NCBI GenBank assembly: GCA_028564705.1
Contig: JAPXFQ010002425.1
Span: forward strand, 62,001 to 126,000
Source: Apricaphanius iberus
Taxonomy: Eukaryota > Chordata > Actinopteri > Cyprinodontiformes > Aphaniidae
Direction of reading: 5' to 3'
DNA length: 64,000 nt
The position numbers and the translations under genes were made by a program. The stretch's first letter is position 1, and each line of letters starts with the position of its first letter. Shown here piece by piece: positions 1 through 12,562 of this stretch. The notes beneath the pieces were generated by a model. It was not told where the DNA came from. It did no database searches and saw nothing but the letters and a program-made list of their open reading frames with translations.

Positions 1-454
1 ACTCCTCTCAAAAGTATATCCTTCCTGGGACCTGTGATCATTCTTGTTTGTGCTTTATAGTTGTTGTTGGTCAAATCCATTTTCTATAAAGCCCTGTTTG
101 AACTATAGTCAGATATTCATAAAAGCAACCGACAGTCCAACTTAGCCTCCATTTTTTCTCTTATCCATCTTCTCCTATCATTGACATCAAAGAAACACTG
201 CATCCTTTAGTAAGGTGTGGGGGAACAGTCATTTTTCAAGTATTGGGCCCACTCAGGATTAAGGGGATGAAAGACTGAGACAATTTGGCTCCGTGGTATA
301 TACTAAGCAGTAAAAAAAACAACAACACAGTTGTATTAAAAACAAAAGAAGTTGAGTCAATAACACATAAAGCATTCCATCTATACTCATTTGTGACTTT
401 TTTAATTTTTTCTAGATTAAAACCTATGATGCACATACATATCACATCATTAAC
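1..454. other. No gene seen; AT-rich flank
   Basis: I see no coding exon or complete repeat here. Open frames are under 70 codons and resemble no family I know. Similarity to the Tc1 element on the right fades near 440-455, so part of this stretch may be decayed element sequence. Confidence 0.5.
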
Positions 455-1950
455 CCTCAGGTTAAGGGGGGGTTCAGATCAGGGTTAAGATCAGGCTAGT
501 GTACTGGCCAATCAAACACGCTAATCCCATGGTCATTGAATCAGGTTTGGTTATTTTAGCATTGTGGGCAGGTGCTAACTCCTGCTGGAAAATGAAATCA
601 GCATCTCCCTAAAGCTCATCTGAGGAAGGAAACATGTAGTGCTCCAGAATGTCCTGGTAGATGGATGTTTTGATTCTGGAGTTAGAAAAGCATAGTGGAT
701 CAACACCAACAGATGATATGGCTCCCAAATCAACACAGACGATGGAAGCTTCACACTTGGTTCAAGCATCTTGGATTGTGTGCCTCCCCATTCTTCCTCC
801 AGACTTTGGGTGCCTTGGTTTTCAAATAAGATGCAAAATTTGCTCTTATCAGAAAAGAGGACTTTGGACCACTGAACAAAAGACCAAAAGCAGCTTGACA
901 AGAGGAATGCAATGTTTGATGCCCACGTGCAGGATCCATCTGTGTGTGGTGGCTCCTGATGCACTGAAGCCTAATTTATATTTCTCCCTCTATGTCAAAA
1001 CAGATAGACGCAACACCCTTATTTGTCGACCCAAATGCTGTCCATTACCTACGCAACAACGCATGGAGTACAGCTCAATTTTCTAACTATCCATCTCTGT
1101 CAATGGAGGGTGCTTGTGACTGGTCAGCTCAACATCACCCAGAGATCATTTCTCCAGAACAGCGTTCTATAGTCAATGTAATTAATAGTCAATGCAGCCT
1201 TTTTACACTTCGCGGAATACATTGCAAGGCCAGTTTAGCTAATATGTTCTTTCAGCAATTTTGAACACAATGAGGTGTAGAGAACGCTGTATTTGTTTAC
1301 ATTTGTTTACATGTGTTTTTAGAGTATTCAATGAGCTGCACTTCTAGTTAAAAGCTTTCCAGCTTAATCAAAACTTACTTTCCGTCGGTCATTGCTTCTT
1401 GAGGAGGAATGTGTTTAGACACTGAAGAAAACAAACTCTAGTTTACTTGGCAAAATAGGCAGATCCACCAGAAAACGTTACCATCCCCTGCTGTCCTGGT
1501 GAGGAATTGCTTTGCAGCACTGAAACTCCCAAAGAAGAATAAACCAAAAACATCTTGGTCAATACATCTCCGTCTGGGTGCAAAATTTCTGATGGAGAAG
1601 AACTAGGCTTAACTCCAGCCTCAGTCGACTCCATGTGAAGGGCCCTAACACTTTTGAATGATCTTTTCCTGACAATCCTCTTCAGGTCATCCCTGCTGCA
1701 TCTGCACCTTTTTCTTCCACACTTTTCCTCTCCTCATAATTTCCAGTTAATTTGCTTTGATACAGCACTTTGGGAACATCCTACTTCTTTTGCAATGACC
1801 TTTTGAAGATTTGTCTAGTCTTCCCGCATGATTGTGATTCCTACTGAACCAGATTGGGAGACCATTTAAAGGCTCAGGAACCCTTTCCAGGTGTTTTGGA
1901 ATAATCAGCTCGTTTGAGTGACACTTTGAGCCTAAATTATTGAACCTTTT
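455..1950 (-). pseudogene. Tc1 transposase remnant, multiply frameshifted
   Basis: Tc1 transposases bind the terminal inverted repeats through paired helix-turn-helix domains and cut and paste the element at TA sites with a DDE catalytic domain. Reading right to left, pieces of the N-terminal region lie at about 1950-1640 (for example VRKRSFKSVRALHMEST near 1660-1620). After the inserted element, the catalytic domain starts near 960 and includes WSKVLFSDKSKFCILFENQG around 850, where the first catalytic Asp (FSD) is kept and the usual DES reads DKS. The region around 575-500 corresponds to the second Asp block and the proline-rich block before the final acidic residue, but it is shifted in frame. 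Several frames must be combined to follow the protein, so it is non-functional. Confidence 0.75.
968..1609. mobile_element. Small inverted-repeat element inserted in Tc1 copy 1
   Basis: The Tc1 reading is broken at 968 and resumes at 1610. The two edges are inverted: AAGCCTAATTTATATTTCTCC-like at the left and its imperfect complement, ending in TAGGCTT, at the right. The inside has no coding capacity. Part of it (about 1490-1600, minus sense) resembles sequence at 3125-3270 on the plus strand, including a CAGCAGGGG motif. This fits a non-autonomous DNA transposon, possibly PIF/Harbinger-like by its end sequence, but I cannot define the target duplication. Confidence 0.55.
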
Positions 1951-2126
1951 CACAATATTGAGCTTTTCTGAGATACTGAATTTGGGGTTTTCTTAGACTG
2001 TAAGCCATTATCATAAAAATGACAAAAATAATGGCTTGAAATGTCTCTCTTTGCATGTGATGAATTTATCATATATACATATATTAACTTTTTGCACAAT
2101 ATTCTATTTTTTGAGCTTCACCTGTA

Positions 2127-3074
2127 TAACCAGAGTAAGAAAGAAACGTACTCTGGTTGCAAACAATGTACTGCAACTGTACGTATGAAAACTACTGAGC
2201 TGCTTGGTGATACATATTGGAACAAAATATTCTAAGCATTCAGTGATTTGCAGCATTTCCTCAGAGGATACGGTGCAGCCTTATTTCTTAACATCAAGAC
2301 CGTAAATCCCTGTAAATTAGTAAAATACATTTTCGAAAATGAAAATCCTGTTGTAATGCCAGTGAAATTACTATTGCATATGGAACTATTTAGCATGTTT
2401 TTTTTGGTTAATTCAATTATGTATGCGTGTTTTTTTCTGCAATACAGGTAAATGCTTAGAAATGTAACACACCATGACGCGTTAGCTCTTATTTTATATA
2501 ATGTTATAGTGTTATAGACAGCTGAGCAGCATAGAGGCTGTTCTCCACTGCAGCAAGACAAAATGTTATTAACTTAGCTGCTCTCTTGCTGCCCCCGCAT
2601 CAGGCTCAGTGGGCAAAGAACAGAGATCAATGCTTTTGCACAGTGAGCTGAACCCTCCTTCTTTTTATTAAATCAAGAATTGTTTTGAATTGGGTATTGA
2701 TTCTGTATCAAATCTCAAAGAAAGAATCAGACTCAAATCAATTCTGGCACTCGTTTTAAAAATCACAATCATTGTGAGAGGTTCAAGTGATCCAAAAGGT
2801 TTCCATTGTTCTCAAAATAAATACAGAAATGGTGTCTTCTTATTCGTGTTGCAGTTGCAGCAAAGAAAAACTGGGACTTTGCTGAGTTGGTAAGGTCCTT
2901 CAACATTAAAAAAGATAGTGTTCAGAATCTACAGATTTTTTTCCAACTCACTGTAATTTATGTAATGTGTGCGAATAATTATTGTTGTAATATTGGGCAT
3001 GATAGGAACATGAAGAGATGCCAATGGTAAGGTAAAAGCTATCTTTCACTCTTTTTCTAAATAATTTCAAATTG
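2127..3074. other. No gene seen
   Basis: AT-rich sequence without a recognisable exon, RNA gene or complete repeat. Short open frames at 2232-2561 and 2690-2893 show no family signature. Confidence 0.5.
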
Positions 3075-3290
3075 CTGTGGTTTCTAATATGAAGGAACGT
3101 CTTCACACTACCTGGAGAGCAGCTACGAACTCAGATGCAGACGTATTGACGGAGACGTTTTTCGTTTATGGTTCTCTGTCTTTTTCTCTATGCTCTCAAT
3201 TGTTTTTTCACCATTGCTCGACCAGGACAGCAGGGGGTGCTAACATTACGTGCCGTCTCTGCCTACTATCACGAAGAGTGCAATAGTGTC
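3075..3290 (+). repeat. Fragment related to the insert at 968-1609
   Basis: The stretch from about 3125 to 3270 parallels about 1490-1600 on the other strand: both read GATG(C/G)AGACGTATTGAC-like sequence followed by a pyrimidine-rich part and CAGGACAGCAGGGG. The insert at 968-1609 supplies a full-length comparison. The remaining edges are not visible, so this is a partial copy of the same non-autonomous family. Confidence 0.4.
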
Positions 3291-3384
3291 TCTGTATTGG
3301 CCTGAGAGAGAATGGCTTGGAATCTGACAATGTTCTTTGGATGATAAAAACCTATTAGAGTAACATTTTTAACGTGTGAACTGA

Positions 3385-3560
3385 AAAGTCAGTTCAGAGT
3401 CAAAGAACATGGCTAAGTTCTTCACTTGTGAAGACAGTGATTGTAGTTTAGGAAACAGTTTGTATCTCTGAGCCTCTGGACCAATGACTAAAACTTCAAT
3501 TTTGTCCTGGTTGATCTGGATAAAGTTTTCTGAAATGTAGTTAAAAAGTGCATGCAGCCA
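3385..3560 (-). pseudogene. L2/CR1-like LINE reverse transcriptase fragment
   Basis: Read on the minus strand from about 3535 the frame gives NFIQINQDKIEVLVIGPEAQ, then QVKNLAMFFDSELTFQF. This is the region just after the YxDD motif in L2-like LINE reverse transcriptases, where the pattern is NxLQLNxxKTE followed by VKNLGVIFDSEL. Only about 50 residues survive, with no endonuclease or catalytic motif. It is a truncated relic, on the opposite strand to the main LINE at 28.4-31.4 kb. Confidence 0.75.
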
Positions 3561-3639
3561 TGTCTCGCTGGTGGTGTTCCAAGACTATTCCAACAGTTTC
3601 TTCATCAAGTGTTCTTTCTTGGGTAAATGTGTTAATGAT

Positions 3640-3745
3640 GGAATGTTTGTATAAGTGTATAGAAATAACTTTTCTTGTAGTGCCCCTTAACTGCCTTGAG
3701 GCTACATCTGTTGTGAGTTGGTGCTATATAAATAAACAGAATTGA
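3640..3745 (+). repeat. LINE 3' tail (L2-like)
   Basis: The sequence CTGTTGTGAGTTGGTGC followed by TATATAAATAAA and an AATTGAA-type run is the short 3' tail shared by teleost L2-like LINEs. Similar tails lie at 33.9 kb and 45.4 kb. No coding part is attached in this orientation. Confidence 0.65.
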
Positions 3746-4221
3746 AGTGATTGAATGTGTGATAGCCACAAATTACACAAGCCTGAACATGTTCCGCTAT
3801 GTTATGGAGTTGCTAACGGTTAGCCTCCACTACCAGACATGCTCTGCTCCACATAATTGTTACAGCCTTACTGTTGGCCGTTACAAGCCAAGGCAAGACC
3901 ATGAATACTAATTTTCTCTCTGACATAGATGGGACTGGCCTTTTCTGACTCACTCATTCTTGCCACTTGTTTTCTTCCTACAGCTAATGCAGGCAATTGG
4001 GATTGAGAGAATGTTTGCATGCAGCTTGCATATGCAACTCAGAGTGGCTGATAATGTTTCAAGAAGAACAAGTATTAAATGATTTCTAAGTGATCAAGAC
4101 CTTTAAGATTTCCTTTTTACCTGTAGACCGAACCAAACTTTACAAAACCTAATGATAGCAATATTGATTTAAAATGATCAGAAATGAAGTAGTAGAATTT
4201 GCTGCATTTATTTAAAGTTCA

Positions 4222-4300
4222 CACTAAATTCAGTCATTCACCCACACTGGTGAGATACAACTCTACCACTGAAGTACAGTCACCCTGTCACTATTAATGC
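4222..4300 (-). repeat. Possible SINE remnant
   Basis: The segment CATTCACCCACACTGG and then CTCTACCACTGAAGTACAG resembles the complement of the tRNA-like head of the SINE at 28.94 kb (A-box side: CTCAGTGGTAGAG). It is short and diverged, so the call is weak. Confidence 0.35.
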
Positions 4301-4744
4301 TGCACATGAATTACAAAATCAATGCCTATTTTAAACAACAGAAATAGTTTACAAAACAGTGTTTTCCTTATAATACGAATCTACTTTCTATAATGACCCA
4401 AGTGTTTTTTATCTTTATGTTGACATGCATGTTAAAAATGACACTATTGCTGCACTATCTTGGACTAATATCTGCCTAACATTTCAATCAGCTGATCTGC
4501 ATGAAAATATGAGTTCGCTAAAGATTGTAGCAGAATGTGTATATCCAGAAAGAATCTTAAAAACAAAAACTAATGTGACAGTGTGAGGGTCCTTTTACTA
4601 TCGAAATAGATCAGCCCTTCAAATTGGAATAACATTTTGAGCCGAATGAGTTTGATCGGGTCAGAATAATCTGAATGGCATGTTTACATTAAGCATTTTT
4701 TTCCAATCACGGTTTTAATGTGATTACTTGTGTCCAAGTAAACG

Positions 4745-5515
4745 TAGCTACTGATGGGTTTACCGTTCCACTGGATGCCCTGTGCAGGGTGACATGACAG
4801 CTCGCCCCCAGTAGGGGGCGCCATGGGTGCCAGCCTGAAGCCACAGAGAAGGGAATCGTGTCACTGGAAGGCCCCTCCGATGAGGAAGCTTGAACGGCAG
4901 AAGCGGGAAGCTCTGGACGGAACGGGGTATGCTTGGGTGGACAAGCCGGAGAAAGGAGTTTGCACAGATGGACTCTGGTAGCGGAGCGACTGAAGGAGAT
5001 ACCCTTGTGCCATAGCGCACGCTGGAGCTGCGCCACGATTCAGCCGAACGTGTTGGTGTCCCGAAATGGCGACCGGAGAAGCCCAAAGCAGCGACCGGGG
5101 AAGCCCATCACGAGCGGCGGTAGGAGGGGAGGTCTGGTGAGGCAAAGCGTGAGAACGGGGAGGTTGAAGCGATTGGCATGGGAAAGTGATCCGGCAGGGA
5201 GATCTGGGGAGAAGAGGCCAAAGCCGGGGGAAACAAGCCGGAATCCCAATGGCTCAAGGGAAGCAGAACACTGCGGGAAGCAGGGCCGAGTGTGAGGAGA
5301 TCCATACTGGGTACGATGAAAGCAGAGATATGAAGCGAGATAAATGAGTGAACATACGCGAAAGTCCGAACTGATCGCGAAAACGAATGAGACAGATAAG
5401 GAATGAGAGGCAGGCAGGGTTTATATGTGTACCGCAAATGATTATAGACTGATTAGGACGTACGAAGCGGGTTTGAGGCGTGGCCCTGCTCCTGAACCTA
5501 AGCTGAAGTTAACTT
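4745..5515 (-). mobile_element. Ngaro/DIRS-like retroelement 5' fragment (gag region)
   Basis: This GC-rich block stands out from its AT-rich neighbours. On the minus strand a frame ending near 4707 reads LQRALWHKGISFSRSATRVH and later CPPKHTPF. The segment at 52730-52488 reads MQSALRERGIPFSRSANKSS in the same relative position, so the two are copies of one family. The peptide resembles a SAP-like N-terminal segment of Ngaro/DIRS gag proteins. The outer end near 5515-5450 also parallels the outer end at 53590 (GTTAACTT, GAACC, then AAACCC before the gag region). No reverse transcriptase, RNase H or recombinase part is present. The copy is truncated and has several stops. Confidence 0.6.
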
Positions 5516-7663
5516 TGTTAACTCCATTTTCAATTAATTTAGACTGGCATCTCAGTTAAAATAAAAATCCTTATTGAGACATCCATATTTGTGAAACTAA
5601 AGCAAACAATAGTAGTTGAAATAAAAAAAAGAAAGTGTTTAATATTCTTCAGCAGCTAGGCCCTCTTCTTAGTATTCAAATCTAACTCTTGTGTCTCATA
5701 CTGAGGAGTGGAATGTCTGCTTTAGTTTTTTATGAATACCTTTATGACCCACAGCTTTCTTACTGAAAAGTAGAGTCTTCAGGGATATAATATGGGATAT
5801 GGAAATTAATCTTATATGGCAAGACGAAAACTTATTTGATAAATTACCATTGCCCTGACTTGTTTCCACAAAAGTTAAGCCATTATGTTACAGTAATGGG
5901 GGGGAAAAACTACTTATATATACAATGGTCTCCTTGAAATACATGAAAACAGGAAATAAGTTAACACAATCCATCTTGGAGAATAATTTATGGAACAGGA
6001 CTACCTAACAGTGCATGTGAACATTCCCCAAGTTGTAATCAATTAACCAGTTATCATGCTTTAATCTCTGACAAAAGATTGCAGAATAAGTTCGATGGTA
6101 AGTTTAGCTTCTAGATAAAATGCACATGCATTACAAACAGATGGTGAAAATAATGCTGCTTTTATATAATAAACCAAGTCTCTTGTGCTTCATTATTTCA
6201 CAGAAATGGTGTCATTAAAGCAATGCGAGGATAAGCAAAAAAATATATATTTCAGGGGAGCACTTTGTTTCCCATACATGCCCAATTTGTACAAATAAGG
6301 CATACACAAGCTTTAAAAAAATATCTGCTTAGAAAAACAGAGGAAACATTGGAAAGCAGTTGTAACAACCAGAAAGTATGTGCTCTGGTCATTGGACCAT
6401 AAATGCAATGAAGTGGAGTATGGGCTCAAGCTCACCATGGCTGATTACATAGCTTAATGGTCTTGGCTTCACCTTATGTTTTACAAGCCCAAATGGTCCC
6501 CATAGTCTGATAAATCATCAACAGATTGAGTCAATGAACTCTTGCCTTTTCTAAATGTCTTACCAGGGAAGTGAAAAATTTATAGGCAAGTACAAATACT
6601 CATCTAGCCAGTAGAGATCAAATAATCGCTTTCAAATTCTTAAAAATATACTCTGTAAAATCTACTCTATAAAACCCCCTTCAGTTACTGGTATTTTGCC
6701 TTGATTGGTCCTGATCATTACTACAGCAGGCATTCTTAAGGTCTTTTATTTATTTTTTCAACTGCTTTATTCCACCCTCAATGACAAGCTTGATGCATCG
6801 ACTATCTTCTGTCCTGTTAATTTGTAGACACACTTTACAGAAAGTCATGGGTTTGTTTTGAATACCATGGGTTTGTTTTGAATACCAAGGTATTGCAAGG
6901 TTTAAAACCAATAATCTTTGCCATCACACAATTTCCTGTGTTTTTAATGAGGTCAGAAAACGTGGCAAATTGACTTGAATTTAGTCCCCCTGAGTAGTAT
7001 CAAAACCTGTGGAGCTCTACCTCGCCCTCACTTATTGCTGTGCATTGCCAATCAGCAGGCTTGAAGGTTCCTGCTCTCATCTCTTGTTGACAAAGCAGAC
7101 ACATTTGAGTGTGAGGATATTACTTTGGTTTAGGGCTAGTATTTTCCCATAGATGGGGAAGTGTCTTCCATGATCAGCTCTACATCCCATCCCTACCAAT
7201 ATTCAATGTTTCATAGTCCCCTAATTTGAGTGATGTGCATGACATCGTAATGTATGCTTTAGGAGAGAAAAATCATTTTTAAAATAACAGTTTTAAAGTT
7301 TGATTTTTTTAACCATCAATGGCTATATACATGGCAAGTAAGTGTCTGAGCTGTGAGTGAAATCAGTGGTTTATTTAGTGTGCAATCATTTTTTTCAGAC
7401 AGAGAATTGTTTACGTTTACATCTAAGGTAGGATAAGCCAGTGGCGGTTTTTAGCATTCTGGACTCAGTTGGGTAAACATCTGCTTTGACCCCTCCGGGA
7501 TATGGGCGGGTGGGCGGAGCTGTAGCTGTGAGCGCTCTGGGATGGGAGAAGAGCCCACTGTAGAACAGCTGCTCAGTGAGAAGAGTCACAAGGATACCTC
7601 CTACTTGAGAGTCTCCACGGGTTTTTCTTTTCAAAAAGAGTTGCTAGAGGGGTCTTTAAACTA
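5516..7663. other. No gene seen; AT-rich
   Basis: No exon or element is recognisable. A 20-bp direct duplication (CATGGGTTTGTTTTGAATAC) occurs in tandem at about 6847-6886. The rest looks like ordinary unique or very old repeat-derived sequence. Confidence 0.5.
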
Positions 7664-7876
7664 CAGACGTGGACAAAATTGTTGGTACCCTTCATTAAAT
7701 CAAAGAAAAACTCATAATGGTCACAGAAATAACTTTAATCTGACAAAAGTAATAATAAATAAAAATTATATAAATGTTGACCAATGAAAGTCAGACATTG
7801 CTTTTCAATCATGCTTTAACGGAATTATTTAAAAAATAAATGCATGAAACAGGCCTGGACAAAAATGATGGTACCC
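7664..7876 (+). repeat. Left terminal inverted repeat of Tc1 copy 2
   Basis: It pairs with 9056-9268. It contains an outer and an inner copy of the transposase-binding-type motif GGACAAAA(T/A)TG(A/T)TGGTACC, which is the direct-repeat-within-inverted-repeat arrangement. Confidence 0.92.
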
Positions 7877-7881
7877 ACAAC

Positions 7882-8920
<1,039 letters not shown>

Positions 8921-9055
8921 ACACAGTGACTACCTGGAGTCCTATATATAGGCCCACTGAGTGATTACAGGATTGTAGACACATGGGATGCTGATTAGTG
9001 GACATACCTTGGATTAACATGTCCCTTTGGTCACATTATTTTCATTCTTTTCTAG

Positions 9056-9268
9056 GGGTACCATCATTTTTGTCCAGGCCTGTTTCATGCATTTATTTTT
9101 TAAATAATTCCGTTGAAGCATGGATGAAAAGCAATGTCTGACTTTCATTGGTCAACATTTATATAATTTTTATTTATTATTACTTTTGTCAGATTAAAGT
9201 CATTTCTGTGACCATTATGAGTTTTTCTTTGATTTAATGAAGGGTACCAACAATTTTGTCCACGTCTG
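9056..9268 (-). repeat. Right terminal inverted repeat of Tc1 copy 2
   Basis: It is the complement of 7664-7876 with a handful of differences (for example GAAGCATGGATGAAAAG against GATTGAAAAG in the complement). The high identity suggests a moderate age. Confidence 0.92.
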
Positions 9269-9331
9269 TGTGTGAAAGAAAAATTCACCAAGTTGGCAAC
9301 GTTCCTTCTTGTTACAGACTGGATGAGGTGG

Positions 9332-9361
9332 ATTCACATGACTTTACATAGTCATGTGAAT
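9332..9361. other. Perfect 12-bp inverted repeat with 6-bp loop
   Basis: ATTCACATGACT (9332-9343) is followed after TTACAT by its exact complement AGTCATGTGAAT (9350-9361). It lies 63 bp outside Tc1 copy 2. It could be a small hairpin or a chance palindrome. No function is implied. Confidence 0.7.
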
Positions 9362-9454
9362 ATTGCCCATCGAGTCTGCAAGGTATTACAGTCAGCATCA
9401 TAAAAGGAAATGAGCATCGACAAATTGAAACAGATCTTTTTTTTTTTCTTAAAC

Positions 9455-10345
9455 ACTGAGGGCCTGATTTATCAATATTTCCTAATAATGATCACACAAT
9501 TGCGCGCGGTGCTAAAAATTTGCGACTGTGGGTTGTCCTTAATTAGCGGGTGATCTACTAACATTGGGTTTCGTTACAGGTCCAAGGAGCATTTTTCAAA
9601 TGAAGACTTTGCGGCCGCTACTGTGTTTGCGCCTAGACATCTAGACAGAAGAGGGATATGCCCATGGAAAGAAAGGAAAAAAACAACGTACATATCAGGT
9701 CTGTTACAGAGTTGATTAAAATTAGGCTAGAATGTTGTGAGTTATATTTCTTTTTTGTGAGTAATAAACTTAATGCCTGTGGTGTACATGTGCTGCTCCC
9801 TGCTCTGTGCACACAGCGTCAGATTTATTAAAGCTGCATCATGTCAAGAACAAGATCGCTAAGATGTCCATATTATACCAAGTTTGTTAAAATATACTGC
9901 ACTTCATCATGACTTCTATTAAATATCAATTTTCAAAAGAACATTTTTTTATCTTGAAAATATGTAATCTTGAATCACATTTTCTCTTTTGTCAATAATA
10001 AACTTGTGTTGAATGCAGTGGCCGAAAGTTATTGCATTATTTTACGAAACAGTTAAAATATGTGCTGAAATAGCACAAACATTTTGATGTTTAGTAAATC
10101 CCACTGTACCTGGAACGTCTACTTATTTTCCTGTTATCCTCCCAATATTTTTCCTCTTCTGAAACACTTATATTGCATATTCAGCATGGGACAAAGCACT
10201 AAATGGATTGCATGCGTTTTGCCCCGGGTGGCGCTATGCTTTCTGCACCATGTTAGTAAATCAGCTGTAGCCTGTTTTTGCATATACTGTGCGCTTTACG
10301 GTGGTTGTAACAAGCACAAAACATTGATAAACCAGGCCCGGAGTA
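9455..10345. mobile_element. Non-autonomous DNA element with terminal inverted repeats
   Basis: The left edge reads ACTGAGGGCCTGATTTATC and the right edge is the complement of ACTCCGGGCCTGGTTTATC, so the ends are inverted with only a few differences over about 25 bp. The interior of about 890 bp has no coding capacity. The terminus resembles widespread fish hAT-derived elements, but I could not find a clean 8-bp target duplication (the flanks are TTAAAC and ATACTG), so the superfamily is open. Confidence 0.55.
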
Positions 10346-12515
10346 TACTGACATGGGCCAAATGACATCTGTACAGTCATACATTTCAGTATTGGTAAAT
10401 CTTCGGTTTGTCCCCCAGCCCAACTTTGGACATGAAAAAAGCAGTCTTGTTTTTAAGCTAAAGAGGTCCCACTGAGCCCGAGATGTCAAACTCATTTACA
10501 ATTTGGGCCACATCAAGATCAGGAATTTCCTTAAAGGGCTGGTTGTGGCAAAAAGTATTTATGGAAATATCTTTAACAAAGTGTAAAAAATATTAACAAA
10601 TATATGTTTCCCAATTCGACAAGTACTTATAATATAATACTGAGCATCTTTTCACAATGATATGATTTAGGACTATTCAAATAGACACTGATTTGATTTG
10701 ATTTGATGAATAAAATAGCCTTTGGGTACACATAAATAGAACCTAGGTTCAACTTTTATGATCCTCTAGAGTTAGAGGGCAATGTCTGTAAAACTTCTGG
10801 GATACCTAGTTAATAAGCCAGGTGACATCAGCTTGTTATTCTCCAAAACTACAAAAAAATAAAATAAAATAAAAATACTGTGCAGTAACTTGGAAACTGC
10901 TACTAAAATTTATTTTAAACCTTTAATTGCTTGTGCATGCATTTTATAAGAATAAATTATTAAAATCATACTCAACAAGCTATAACATTTTAGCATCACT
11001 GGGGATAATTATAGTTTCTCTGCTATACAATATAGATCAAGTTGTTCCTGTAGTTTTGGGGGCTGCAGCTCCTATACCTGGTTAGGTGGGTGTTGGGTCA
11101 GTCCTCCTCTGCACACAGAATAAACTGTGAGCCAGCCATGGCGGATAAAAACAAAACTCACTGAAATACCAACATCCTCATGTTTATGACTCTAGAGAAC
11201 AACCGTTCTATAGTTTCTGTCAGCTCACAGGATTTCATGGTCTGCTGTAACATGAGAGCTAAACACCAAAAACGACATGTCTTGTATTTACATGGAATCT
11301 GGGAAAGGGCTAGGAAATGAAAAGGAACAAAGTTCCTGATAATTATGGAAGTGAGAATGAATATTTACTAGTTCTAGGTCTATGATATATGTTTTGATGG
11401 TGAGTTTAACTGAAGCATTTTTAAAGGGAGATTTTCTTTTATAAAATATGATGTTTTGTTTTGCACATAATGTCCTTATGATGTGAAATATTTCAACCAC
11501 AACGCTTTTGTATTTGTTAAAAGATTTGTGAATAAATGTGGGTCTCTTTGGCTATTGATTTGATAAATTTTTTTCATTCACTTCATAGTTACATGCTTTA
11601 TGTTAATAAATATGGTCAGAATAGAAAAGGTGGAATTCAGAAAAATGAAATGGGTAAAGGCAGAAATTTGGAAAAAATTTAAACAAAATTTTGAAAATAA
11701 GATTTAATAAGAGAAGTTAATTACAGTGAAAAGAAAAAATGGTGAAGGTGATGGAGGCAAAGAATGTTTATATATTTTTTTGAAAAGCAATAATTTGATG
11801 AAGCTGAACAATGTTTACAGTTTAAAAAATATTTTTTTAATGTTACTGTTATGCGAAAAAAATCACATTCCAGTGAATCAGCACATTTTTTTTCTGAGAA
11901 TCAAAGACTGAGCAGTCTTGATAAAATTTTACCAACTGAGTTAACAAACTAAATTTGGAAGAAGTCTTAAGACTTAAAACAGTCAAATAAACTGCAACAA
12001 CTTAAAATTGAAGTTCAGGCAGCTCATTTTATTCAGCGGTTTTAATAATCAGGAGACTGTATTCAGAAACTGGTGTCAGTTTTAGAGATAAATAACTAGA
12101 TATTATTTTCAACAAAATTTAAATTCAGGAGGGTATGAAAAAAAAAAAGTTCCCTGGCGGGCATGACAGAAAATAATTGAGAACCACTGTTATGCAGTGA
12201 GGAACTAATAAAGTCCTAGGCCTAATTGCAGAATTTATCCAAAGAAAAATCTTTGTAAAACTTTCAGAAAACTAGGAGAATTATTATTACTATTTTGGTC
12301 ATTGCAGATACTTAAGGCCTGGCGCCTTGAAAAAAAGTATAAAGTAATTTAGTTGTATTTTCAAACCTTTGCACATTACTGTTATATATTTACTCTCTAT
12401 GTCTGTGGACGAAGACAATGTTAAAACAGCTAAAAAAGATTCATAATATCCTGGCTCCAAATCTTTAATAGTAATCACAATAAATCTCCCATGAAAATAT
12501 TTTCAGCATTATAAA
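10346..12515. other. AT-rich stretch with probable DNA-transposon termini
   Basis: No gene is visible. At 10484-10550 the sequence GATGTCAAACTCATTT followed by GGGCCACATCA resembles a hAT-type terminus. At about 12150-12193 the sequence ends in AATTGAGAACCACTG, the complement of a CAGTGGTTCTCAA terminus also typical of hAT elements. I cannot pair either end with its partner, so these are probable but undelimited element remnants. Confidence 0.35.
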
Positions 12516-12562
12516 TGTGTGTGTGTGTGTGTGTGTGAATGTGGGTGTGCGTGCGTGTGTGG
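12516..12562. repeat. GT microsatellite
   Basis: A run of GT units with interruptions (GTGTGTGTG, then GAATGTGGGTGTGCGTGCGTGTGTGG). This is a simple-sequence repeat, common in fish genomes. Confidence 0.9.

Larger units (their letters stand above)
455..2126 (-). mobile_element. Degenerate Tc1-like element (copy 1), interrupted
   Basis: On the minus strand the sequence follows the layout of a common teleost Tc1 family. The right outer end at about 2110-2124 (TTGAGCTTCACCTG) is followed by a TA dinucleotide at 2125-2126, the expected target site. The transposase follows leftwards. The matching left terminal repeat is not recognisable; similarity stops in the catalytic C-terminal region near 455. 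The copy carries a roughly 640-bp insertion at 968-1609. Many stops and frameshifts indicate an old, dead copy. The family assignment rests on recognised peptide and DNA patterns, not on an alignment. Confidence 0.8.
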
